This document shows positions 24,160-31,563 of a DNA stretch of 64,000 bases, piece by piece. Positions within the stretch are counted from its first letter, which is position 1, and every line of letters begins with the position of its first letter. This stretch comes from Gemmatimonadota bacterium (lineage in GTDB: Bacteria > Gemmatimonadota > Gemmatimonadetes > Longimicrobiales > Gaopeijiaceae): assembly GCA_041390105.1 (NCBI GenBank), contig JAWKQO010000002.1, positions 806,001 through 870,000 on the forward strand, read 5' to 3'. The notes beneath the pieces were generated by a model. The model was not told the DNA's origin and ran no database searches. It worked only from the letters and a program-made list of their open reading frames with translations. The translations under genes were made by a program, and so were the position numbers.

Positions 24160-25617
24160 CTAGGAACGCGGTCGAATCGGAACCACCCAGGGGTCGGAGA
24201 CCACCTGATACACCGTGTCGGCGACCTGCAGGAGGCCTTCGCCTTCCACAGCTTGGTCCGCGGGCGTGACCGTGACGTGCACCTCGCGCTCATGCACATA
24301 CACCGTGACGCGCGGCTCGCCGTTCCACAGCCCGACGGCGTGTTGGGTGAAGTTCACACCGTTGACCTTGAACGTGGTCGTGCTGATCTCCCCGAGGTCC
24401 AGATGATCGGGGAGGACCGGCCCTAGTCGTGGTGCCGGCGCCAACTCGATCGGCACCGTGACGGGTGCGGAGCTGAGGCCCGTGAAGCGGTCGAGCAGGT
24501 CCAGGGTCGCCGTTCCCACGGCCGCCTGGTCCTGGACGGTCACCGTGATCTCCAGCGACCCTCCATTGAAGAAGCGCGTGGCCCGCTCAGCCCCGTTCCA
24601 GCGTGCGACGGTTGACGGGGAAAAGCGGGTGCCCCGGATGCGCAACGGAGTCGCTGCCGGCTCGTGCGCGATCAGCCGTACGGGTGCGAGCGAATCGATC
24701 TGCGGTGGGCCGATCACGGGCTTGAGGTAGCGAACGCCCGATGGAACCGTCGTGAGGAAGGGGGTCTCGACCGCCACGCCGGCCCGGCCCTCCTCGTCCA
24801 CCGTGGGGATCGGCGCTTCGGCGGACAGCTCGGTGAAGCTCACGTACTCCGTGATGAGGGGACTCCCGTTCCAGTTCACCTGCGAGGTCGGTTGGAAGTG
24901 GGCGCCACGCACCACGAGGTGCAGGGGCACGCCGACGTCGAACGAATCGGGCGCCACGGACACGAGAATCGGGGGCAGCGCCACCACCGGGAACGGGATC
25001 GGGTCCGATGCACGGGTAGGGTTGCGGGCGCGCACGTTGTAGGTGCCGGCTCGGACGACGATGCTCCACGGAAGGGGTGCGCGCAGGGTCTGTGCGTCCA
25101 CAAACTGCGTGACCAGCGGGCCGCCGGGCTGAAGCTCGACGAGCGTGCTCTGGTCGAACCCGGTGCCGCGCACGACGAGCTCGATCCCTTGAGCGCCAGC
25201 CGGCACCGTCGCAGGCGTGATCCCACCGATCTGAGGTCGGCTCGCCGCAGCGGTGATGGGTACGGAGAGACTTGCCGAAAGCCCCCCGCTTGGAGGGGGG
25301 GTGAACACGGTGACGGTGCCGACGCCGGGCTGGGCCACGTCCGCCGATGTGAGGGTGGCCTCCAGTCGCGTGGGGCTTTGAAAGCGGGTGGGCCGATCGG
25401 CCCCGTTCCAGCGCACGACGCTCCGTTGCACGAAGCCGGCGCCGATGACCGTCAGTCGGCTGCTCCCGGTCGTGATTCCGTTGGGCTCGACGCGTTCCAG
25501 GCTCGGAACGCCGGCGTCTTCCGGGATCATGGTGTCCCGCAAGCATCCGCCCAGCGAGGTGAGCGGCAACGCGAGTCCGAGCAGGATCAGCGCAGATCCG
25601 CGTTGCCGAACCACCAT
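24160..25617 (-). CDS. TIG/IPT-repeat surface lipoprotein
   Basis: This 485-residue protein has a lipobox at LTSLGGC. The mature part is built of five or so immunoglobulin-like TIG repeats. Each repeat has a theme like V-x-G-x-x-F-x-x-x-S-x-V-x-W-N-G (GAGFVQRSVVRWNGADRPT, GAHFQPTSQVNWNGSPLIT, GTRFSPSTVARWNGAERAT, GVNFTQHAVGLWNGEPRVT). The recurring WNG is striking. Such proteins are usually surface-exposed adhesins or scaffold parts. Its gene lies upstream-adjacent to the DUF1080/MFS/Gfo operon on the same strand, so it may be expressed with it. Confidence 0.78.
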   Translation of the reverse strand: MVVRQRGSALILLGLALPLTSLGGCLRDTMIPEDAGVPSLERVEPNGITTGSSRLTVIGAGFVQRSVVRWNGADRPTRFQSPTRLEATLTSADVAQPGVGTVTVFTPPPSGGLSASLSVPITAAASRPQIGGITPATVPAGAQGIELVVRGTGFDQSTLVELQPGGPLVTQFVDAQTLRAPLPWSIVVRAGTYNVRARNPTRASDPIPFPVVALPPILVSVAPDSFDVGVPLHLVVRGAHFQPTSQVNWNGSPLITEYVSFTELSAEAPIPTVDEEGRAGVAVETPFLTTVPSGVRYLKPVIGPPQIDSLAPVRLIAHEPAATPLRIRGTRFSPSTVARWNGAERATRFFNGGSLEITVTVQDQAAVGTATLDLLDRFTGLSSAPVTVPIELAPAPRLGPVLPDHLDLGEISTTTFKVNGVNFTQHAVGLWNGEPRVTVYVHEREVHVTVTPADQAVEGEGLLQVADTVYQVVSDPWVVPIRPRS

Positions 25618-25632
25618 GTTCCAAGAGCTCCG

Positions 25633-26979
25633 CTACAAAGCCCACCCTGACCGATAGGTGGGCCGCACGTACTCATCGGGTACCGAGAGATTGGTGATCG
25701 TCCCGGTGTCCGGATTCACCTCCAGAGTACGCCCGAGACGTACCGCCAGGTTCCCGAGCAGGATCATCTCGGTGAAGGGCGCAGCATATCCGGGGAAGTT
25801 GGAGCCGGGCTGGGGGCCGCCCTTCACGGCCGCGATGAACTCCGCGTGGACGCTCTCCAGGCGAGGGAACTTCTGCTCGACGGGGTGCGCCTCCACCTGG
25901 GCCTTGCGGTCGGGGTCCAGCAACACCGGATCCTGGCCGTAGGTGCCCGCCAGCAGACGGCCCTCGTCCCCGATCCAGAGCTGCCCCCCGTCATCCGAGG
26001 GCGGCCATCGCACGGTATCGTCCATCTCTGGGGGGCGCGCTGGCACCAAACCACCGTCGCTCCATACCAGCTTGACGGCGGGCCGACCCCCTCGGGCGGG
26101 GAAGCTGAACTCGACACGGGAGGCCCGCGGCGCCGTCTCCTCGAACGGTGTCGAGGTCTCCACGTCCACCTTCGAGGGGTACTTCAACCCGAGAGTCCAG
26201 TAGGCGGCGTCCATGATATGACAGGCCATGTCGCCGAAGGCTCCCGTACCGAAGTCCCACCACCCTCGCCAGCGGAAGGGTGCATAGGCCGGATGGTAGG
26301 GTCGCTCGGCGGCGGGCCCCAGCCAGAGGTCCCAGTCCAGGTGCGCAGGGACGTGGTGCATCTCGGTAGGTCTTTCGATCGCCTGCGGCCAGATGGGTCG
26401 ATTGGTCCAGCAGCGTACCTCCCGCACGGTGCCGATCAAGCCTGCGTCGACCCACTCGCGGATCAGGCGAATCCCGTCGCCGGCATGGCCCTGGTTCCCC
26501 ATCACGGTGGGAACCCCGGCCTGGCGCGCGGCGTCGGCCATGGCGCGCACTTCGCCAATGGTACGAGCCAGGGGTTTCTGGCAGTAGACGGGCTTGCCCA
26601 TACGGAGTGCCGTGATGGCGGCCACCGCGTGTGTATGGTCGGGCGTCGTCACCGTCACCGCATCGATGCTGGAGCCCTCCCGGTCGAGCATCTCCCGGAA
26701 ATCCTTGTAGCGCTTGGCCTGCGGAAATGCGTTGAAGCTCTCCCGCGCAGCGTGCCAATCGACGTCGCAGAGGGCATGGATGTTCTCCGAGCCCATGTTG
26801 CGCACGTCCGACGCGCCCATCCCTCCGACGCCGATACACGCGACGTTGAGCGTATCGCTGGGGGCGCGATAGCCCACGCCTCCCAGGACATGGCGAGGGA
26901 CGATGGTGAAGGCGAAGCCGGCCTTGCCGGCGTCGCCCAGGAACTCACGTCGCGTGCGAAACCGCTTCGGGTGTTTCAT
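25633..26979 (-). CDS. Tat-exported Gfo/Idh/MocA-family oxidoreductase
   Basis: This 448-residue protein has an N-terminal Tat motif (KRFRTRREFLGDAG). The Rossmann domain begins NVACIGVGGMGASDVRNMG. The usual EKP is QKP (YCQKPLARTIGEVRAMADAA), followed by GNQGHAGDGIRLIREWVDAG and the planctomycete/Gemmatimonadota-type C-terminal GRTLEVNPDTGTI. The ATG at 26979 is chosen because the Tat signal starts there; it overlaps the end of the MFS gene by 35 bases. The periplasmic location suggests a tightly bound cofactor and chemistry on a keto-sugar. Confidence 0.87.
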   Translation of the reverse strand: MKHPKRFRTRREFLGDAGKAGFAFTIVPRHVLGGVGYRAPSDTLNVACIGVGGMGASDVRNMGSENIHALCDVDWHAARESFNAFPQAKRYKDFREMLDREGSSIDAVTVTTPDHTHAVAAITALRMGKPVYCQKPLARTIGEVRAMADAARQAGVPTVMGNQGHAGDGIRLIREWVDAGLIGTVREVRCWTNRPIWPQAIERPTEMHHVPAHLDWDLWLGPAAERPYHPAYAPFRWRGWWDFGTGAFGDMACHIMDAAYWTLGLKYPSKVDVETSTPFEETAPRASRVEFSFPARGGRPAVKLVWSDGGLVPARPPEMDDTVRWPPSDDGGQLWIGDEGRLLAGTYGQDPVLLDPDRKAQVEAHPVEQKFPRLESVHAEFIAAVKGGPQPGSNFPGYAAPFTEMILLGNLAVRLGRTLEVNPDTGTITNLSVPDEYVRPTYRSGWAL

Positions 26980-28165
26980 CGGCGCTCCGCTGGCGGAAGA
27001 ACAAGAGGAAGAGGACCAAGACGATGGCGGCACCGGCCGCGGGAACGCGCCAGATCACATCCCAGTGGTGCGCTGGCGTGCCGCCCACGGCCTGATTGGC
27101 GTCGACAGTCACGCCGGCCACCCACGAACCGATGAACCAGCCGACGCCCAGCGTGACGAAGGCGATGAAACCCTGAGCGGCCGCGCGGATCTGTGGACCG
27201 GCGCGCTGGTCGACGTAGATCTGGCCGGTGACGAAAAAGAAGTCGTAGCAGACGCCGTGCAGCAGGATGCCGGCGTACAGCATCCACACGCCCGATCCCA
27301 GATTGCCCGTGGAGAACAACCAATAGCGCAGTGTCCACGCCACCATCCCCACCATCAGGATACGCTTGACTCCCCAGCGCGTCAGGAACCACGGGAGCAA
27401 GACCAGGAAGGCGATCTCGGACATCTGGCCGAGCGTCATCTTGGCCGCCGCGGCCGTCATGCCCAGCTCGTTCAAGAAGAGGTTCGCGAACCCGTAGTAG
27501 AACTGGAGCGGAATCACGAGCAGGAAGGAGGCGATCACGAAGATCGCGAAGGAGCGATCCTTCATGAGCGCCAATGCATCCAGACCCAGCACGTCCCGTG
27601 CGGAGACCGGCCCGCCCGTCGCCTTGGGGGGCGTGTGCGGCAGGGTGAGGCAGTACAATCCGAGGAGCAGGGAAGCTCCCGCCGCGATCCGCAGGGGAAC
27701 CGCGGTGGGCTCGATGCCCAGCCAGCCGATGAGCAGCCCCGCCACGATCCAGCCGATGGTACCGAGCACGCGGATGCTCGGGAAGTCGCGGGCCGGGTCG
27801 GCCACGTTGTGGAAGGAGATCGAGTTCGTCAGCGCCAGCGTCGGCATGTACAGGAGCGCGTAGCCGATGATGGCCGGGTAGAACAAGGAGAACTCCGTCT
27901 GCAGCGACACCACGAACATCATGATGCCACCACCGAGGTGCAGCGCCGAAAGGATCTTCTCGGTGGCGAAGAAGCGGTCAGCCACCATGCCCACGAAGAA
28001 TGGCGAGATCATCGCGGCGATCGCGGTCGACCCGTAGGCCAAACCGATCTGTGTGCCCTCGAACCCGAGGGTCTGGCCCAAGTAGGTGCCCATGGTGACG
28101 GCCCATGCTCCCCAAACGAAATACTCGAGGAACATCATGACCTGCAGACGAACCCGTACGCTCAC
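26945..28165 (-). CDS. MFS transporter, nucleoside permease NupG-like
   Basis: This 406-residue membrane protein has about twelve segments and begins MSVRVRLQVMMFLEYFVWGA, the opening typical of NupG-like nucleoside/H+ symporters. GMVADRFFATEKILSAL is the MFS loop 2-3 region. The GTG start at 28165 overlaps the DUF1080 stop by 4 bases. In bacteria of this type the transporter often sits beside Gfo/Idh/MocA and DUF1080 genes and may import sugars or modified sugars rather than nucleosides. The substrate is inferred from context. Confidence 0.87.
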   Translation of the reverse strand: MSVRVRLQVMMFLEYFVWGAWAVTMGTYLGQTLGFEGTQIGLAYGSTAIAAMISPFFVGMVADRFFATEKILSALHLGGGIMMFVVSLQTEFSLFYPAIIGYALLYMPTLALTNSISFHNVADPARDFPSIRVLGTIGWIVAGLLIGWLGIEPTAVPLRIAAGASLLLGLYCLTLPHTPPKATGGPVSARDVLGLDALALMKDRSFAIFVIASFLLVIPLQFYYGFANLFLNELGMTAAAAKMTLGQMSEIAFLVLLPWFLTRWGVKRILMVGMVAWTLRYWLFSTGNLGSGVWMLYAGILLHGVCYDFFFVTGQIYVDQRAGPQIRAAAQGFIAFVTLGVGWFIGSWVAGVTVDANQAVGGTPAHHWDVIWRVPAAGAAIVLVLFLLFFRQRSADETPEAVSHAT

Positions 28166-28890
28166 GGTAGCTCCAGGAGCTTGATGTTTCGGTAGGCGAC
28201 CGCGTCACCGTGGTCCTGCAGCCCGATGTGGCCGCGGGTGGCGCGGCCGTATTCGGGCCACTCGGCGAACTTGCTGCCCTGCACCAACGCCTCCCATTCG
28301 GGAGTCCAAAGCTCGTATTCGACGATCTTGCGGCCGTTGAGCCAATGCTGCACGTGGGCGCCATCGTAGACGATGCGGACCTGATTCCACTCCCCCACCG
28401 GCCGCACGACGCCCTCAGGGGCAGGGTGCAGGGCGTAGTTGGAGCCCGCGGCGGTGAGGCGCGACAACCCGTCGCGGTGTGCCTCGTCGTCGAGCACCTG
28501 CATCTCGGGGCCGGAGTGGTAGGACCGCTCCGACGCCTCGTCCACCCGCAGCAGGATCCCGCTGTTGCCCCCGGGCCCCAGCTTCCACTCCAGGGCGAGC
28601 TCGAAGTTCGCGTACTGCTCGGTGGTGATCAGGTCGCCGCCTTGCCCCACCCGTCGTAGCTCCCCGTCCACCGCGGCCCAGCCGGTCGGCGCGTCGCCAT
28701 GGAAGACGCGCCAGCCGTCGAGGTCCTGGCCGTTGAAGAGGAGACGCCAGCCGGCGGCCTCCTCTTCGGGAGTGAGACGATTGATCATGGACTGAACAGG
28801 ATCCGAGGTGCTCTGGGCCGCACCCGTGCAGCCGGGGAGCAGCCCGCCCAGTGTGGCCAGAAGGAGGGGAATCGACGATGTGGGGCGCAT
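28162..28890 (-). CDS. DUF1080 lipoprotein, 3-keto-disaccharide hydrolase-like
   Basis: This is a 242-residue protein. A lipoprotein signal (LLLATLGGLLPGC) is followed by a single DUF1080 domain: GWRLLFNGQDLDGWRVFHG at the start, then FELALEWKLGPGGNSGILLR and WNQVRIVYDGAHVQHWLNGR, ending HIGLQDHGDAVAYRNIKLLE. The family is a concanavalin-like sandwich, now linked to cleavage of 3-keto-glycosides. The ATG at 28890 places the signal peptide correctly. It heads the operon DUF1080, MFS, Gfo. Confidence 0.88.
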   Translation of the reverse strand: MRPTSSIPLLLATLGGLLPGCTGAAQSTSDPVQSMINRLTPEEEAAGWRLLFNGQDLDGWRVFHGDAPTGWAAVDGELRRVGQGGDLITTEQYANFELALEWKLGPGGNSGILLRVDEASERSYHSGPEMQVLDDEAHRDGLSRLTAAGSNYALHPAPEGVVRPVGEWNQVRIVYDGAHVQHWLNGRKIVEYELWTPEWEALVQGSKFAEWPEYGRATRGHIGLQDHGDAVAYRNIKLLELP

Positions 28891-29067
28891 GCGGCTCTCC
28901 CGGATGGACGCCCCACAATAGGCGGCTCCCCGTCCCCCCGCCACACGTTCTGCGCCGGGTGCCGCGCGGCGTGCCTCCGGACCGCCAGCGGCGAGCACCG
29001 GGACCGTCGAGCCCGTGGCTTTGGAGCCCCCCGGAGCACTTCTGCCGGGCAGTGGTGTTGAACGGGT

Positions 29068-29086
29068 CGCGGGTATCCAACCCGCG
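29068..29086 (+). other. Hairpin upstream of the CBS gene
   Basis: CGCGGGT-ATCCA-ACCCGCG is a perfect 7-base stem with a 5-base loop, about 55 bases ahead of the CBS gene start. It lies in the 249-base gap 28891-29139, which holds no gene I can support. Confidence 0.3.
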
Positions 29087-29139
29087 GTGGGCCCCGGTCC
29101 GCGGGCCAAGGTGCGAAAAGGGAAGATGCGGGAGTCGAG

Positions 29140-29571
29140 ATGAACGTCAGAGGGCTGTTGCAGCACAAGGGGAACAAGGTCTTCACGGTGCACTCCACCT
29201 CCACCGTGGCTACCGCGCTCGAACTCATGAAGCTGCACAACGTGGGTGCCCTCGTGGTGTCGGACGACGAGCGCACGCTCCTGGGGCTCTACTCCGAGCG
29301 GGACGTGGTGCGGGATCTCACACGCTTCGGCGACGACCTGCTCAAGACCCAGGTCCACGAGGTGATGCAACACTCACCGAAGACGTGCGCCCCAACCGAT
29401 CAGATCGATGAGCTGATGCGCATGATGACACACTTCCGCGCGCGTCACGTGGCCGTAATCGATTCCGGGGAGCTCAAAGGACTTCTCAGCGTCGGTGACG
29501 TGGTCAAACACCGACTCGCCGAGCTGGAGACGGAAACCGAGGTGCTACGGGATCGGCTGGCCGGCCGTTGA
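29140..29571 (+). CDS. CBS-domain pair protein
   Basis: This 143-residue soluble protein has two CBS motifs (residues about 8-65 and 72-130), with typical segments NVGALVVSDDERTLLGLYSE and ARHVAVIDSGELKGLLSVGD, and a charged C-terminal helix. Such stand-alone pairs bind adenine nucleotides and report energy state to partner proteins. The partner is unknown. It faces the SLC13 transporter gene. Confidence 0.88.
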   Translation: MNVRGLLQHKGNKVFTVHSTSTVATALELMKLHNVGALVVSDDERTLLGLYSERDVVRDLTRFGDDLLKTQVHEVMQHSPKTCAPTDQIDELMRMMTHFRARHVAVIDSGELKGLLSVGDVVKHRLAELETETEVLRDRLAGR

Positions 29572-29646
29572 CGGGCGCGGGCGCAGCGCTGCCCTTGGCG
29601 CTCGGGACCTGCGCTTGGCCCCGGGAGCTACCCCCGGCCGTAGGGT

Positions 29647-31416
29647 CTACCAGCCCCAGAGCAGCGGCAGTCCGATCACGATCGAAGTGATCATGGCGAG
29701 CGTGAGCGGGAACCCGAGACGGAAGTAGTCGCCGAATCGATATCCGCCGGGCCCGTACACCATCGTGTTGGTCTGGTACCCGATCGGAGTCAGGAACGAG
29801 CAGGAGGCGGCCACGGCCACCGCGACGGCGAAGGCCCTGGGATCGAGGCCGAACTCGTGGGCGGCTGCCAAGCCGACGGGGAACATCAGGGCCGCGGCCG
29901 CGTTGTTGGTCACCAGCTCGGTCAGCACCACCGTCGCCACCACCACGCCCAGCAGGACGCCGCGCGGGCCCAACCCGCCCAGGCCTTCCCCGATCCCGTG
30001 GGCGAGGGCCGCCGCCAGGCCCGTCTTCTCGATCGCCAGGCCGTAGGCGAACGAGGCCGCGATGACCAGGACCACGTCGAGGTCCACCGAATCGCGCGCC
30101 TCCCCGGCCGTCAGCACACCCGCGAACAGCAGGATGGCCACTCCGGCCAGGGCCGCCTGCAGGATGGGGAGAAGTCCCGAGCCCGCCACCGCGACGATCG
30201 CTACCGCGACCATGCCCACGATCCACCCTTTGCGGGTGACCCCGGGAGGCGTGCCCTGCATGGGGGCCACCAGGAGAAAGTCGTTGCGGTCGCGCCAGCG
30301 GGTCCGGAAGTCCGGGTCGGCCAATGTGAGCAGGGTGTCTCCCACGCGGAGGCGCACATCACCAGGCTTGGCGTCCACCCGTTCTCCTGACCGGTGGATG
30401 GCCACCACGGCGGCCTGGTAGCGGGACCGGAACTCCACCTCCTTCAGGGTGCGACCCACCAGGGGCGACGCGGGCCCGATGACCGCCTCGAAGAAGGCGT
30501 GCCGCGCGGTATCGAAGTGACCCATCTGATGCTGTTCCGTGGAGCGCAGTCCCTTGAGCGCCTGGATGTCGACGATCTGATCCACTTGGCCGGCGAAGCA
30601 GAGCCGGTCCTCGGCGCGTAGCTGGGTGGAGGGCGAGACGGGGACCAGTACCTCGCCGTCCCGCTCGACCTGGGCGAGGAAGACCCCCTTCAGGTTGCGA
30701 AGCCCGGCCTCCTCGATGGAGCGTCCCACCAGCGGCCCCTCCGGCACCACGTCCATGAAGACGACGAACTCGCGCAGGCTCTTCTCCAGTTGCCCGCGCA
30801 CCGGAGCGCGATCCGGGAGCAGCAAAGGCGCCGTGACGATCAGGACCACGAGTCCCACTGCCAGGACCGGAATCCCCAGCGGACTGATCTCGAACAGACC
30901 GAAGGGTGCCATGCCCTCCGCCTCCAGGAGTCCGCTCACCACCAAGTTGGTGGATGTGCCGATGGTGGTGCCGACGCCACCGAGGACCACGGCGAACGAC
31001 AGGGGCAGGAGGTAGAGGGACGGGGACCGCTCGTGGCGCTCGCACCAGGTGAGCACCACCGGAATGAGCATGGCGATGATCGGTGTGTTGTTGAGGAGCG
31101 CGGACGCCAACGCCGCCGGGAGCAGCAGGCGCAGCAGGCTCCAGCGGCCCTGGCGGGTGCCTCCCAGCAGACCGTAGACGAGCGGATTCAGGAGCCCGGT
31201 CTTCTCCACACCTCGCGCCAGGATGTAGAGTGCCGCCACCGTGATGGGGGCAGGATTGCCGAAGCCGGCGAACGCCTCCACCGGGGTCAGGACTCCCGCC
31301 AGCAGAAGTGCCACCGCACCTCCCACCATCATGGTGGCCGGCGCGATCAGGTCGCGCGCGAGCACCACGACCGTGATCAGGCACAGGGCGAGGGCGAACC
31401 AGGCGCTTGGTGTCAT
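29647..31416 (-). CDS. SLC13-type anion transporter with two TrkA-C domains
   Basis: This 589-residue protein has membrane segments at the N-terminal and C-terminal thirds (LIAPATMMVGGAVALLLAGV, LLLPAALASALLNNTPIIAM). The middle holds two RCK_C/TrkA-C regulatory modules (about 210-290 and 300-380; EGPLVGRSIEEAGLRNLKGV and ASPLVGRTLKEVEFRSRYQA). The NNTPIIAM and LVTNNAAAALMFP re-entrant motifs match the DASS/SLC13 family of dicarboxylate and sulfate transporters. TrkA-C domains sense ligands. The substrate is unknown. Confidence 0.88.
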   Translation of the reverse strand: MTPSAWFALALCLITVVVLARDLIAPATMMVGGAVALLLAGVLTPVEAFAGFGNPAPITVAALYILARGVEKTGLLNPLVYGLLGGTRQGRWSLLRLLLPAALASALLNNTPIIAMLIPVVLTWCERHERSPSLYLLPLSFAVVLGGVGTTIGTSTNLVVSGLLEAEGMAPFGLFEISPLGIPVLAVGLVVLIVTAPLLLPDRAPVRGQLEKSLREFVVFMDVVPEGPLVGRSIEEAGLRNLKGVFLAQVERDGEVLVPVSPSTQLRAEDRLCFAGQVDQIVDIQALKGLRSTEQHQMGHFDTARHAFFEAVIGPASPLVGRTLKEVEFRSRYQAAVVAIHRSGERVDAKPGDVRLRVGDTLLTLADPDFRTRWRDRNDFLLVAPMQGTPPGVTRKGWIVGMVAVAIVAVAGSGLLPILQAALAGVAILLFAGVLTAGEARDSVDLDVVLVIAASFAYGLAIEKTGLAAALAHGIGEGLGGLGPRGVLLGVVVATVVLTELVTNNAAAALMFPVGLAAAHEFGLDPRAFAVAVAVAASCSFLTPIGYQTNTMVYGPGGYRFGDYFRLGFPLTLAMITSIVIGLPLLWGW

Positions 31417-31482
31417 TCCGGCGGCAGGAGTTGAGGGCCACTATCCCGGTAGAGCGTGGGCGCGGTGGGCGCAAGCGGCGTG

Positions 31483-31503
31483 CCGGGGAAGGGGCTTCTC
31501 CGG
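31483..31503 (+). other. Hairpin in the ppsA leader
   Basis: CCGGGGAAG-GGG-CTTCTCCGG makes nine pairs (one G-U) around a 3-base loop, about 60 bases ahead of the PEP synthase start. It is not followed by a T-run. A role in leader regulation is possible but unproven. Confidence 0.3.
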
Positions 31504-31563
31504 GCAGCGGCCCGGACGTGCTTCCCGACGGACCGGGCGGCGCGGGGGCCACAAACTCAGGAT

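Noticed and set aside
29041..29110. tRNA-like fold on the minus strand near 29060-29090
   Set aside because: The would-be T-loop (GTTCAACAC) breaks the consensus and no T-stem or acceptor stem forms. It is a plain hairpin.
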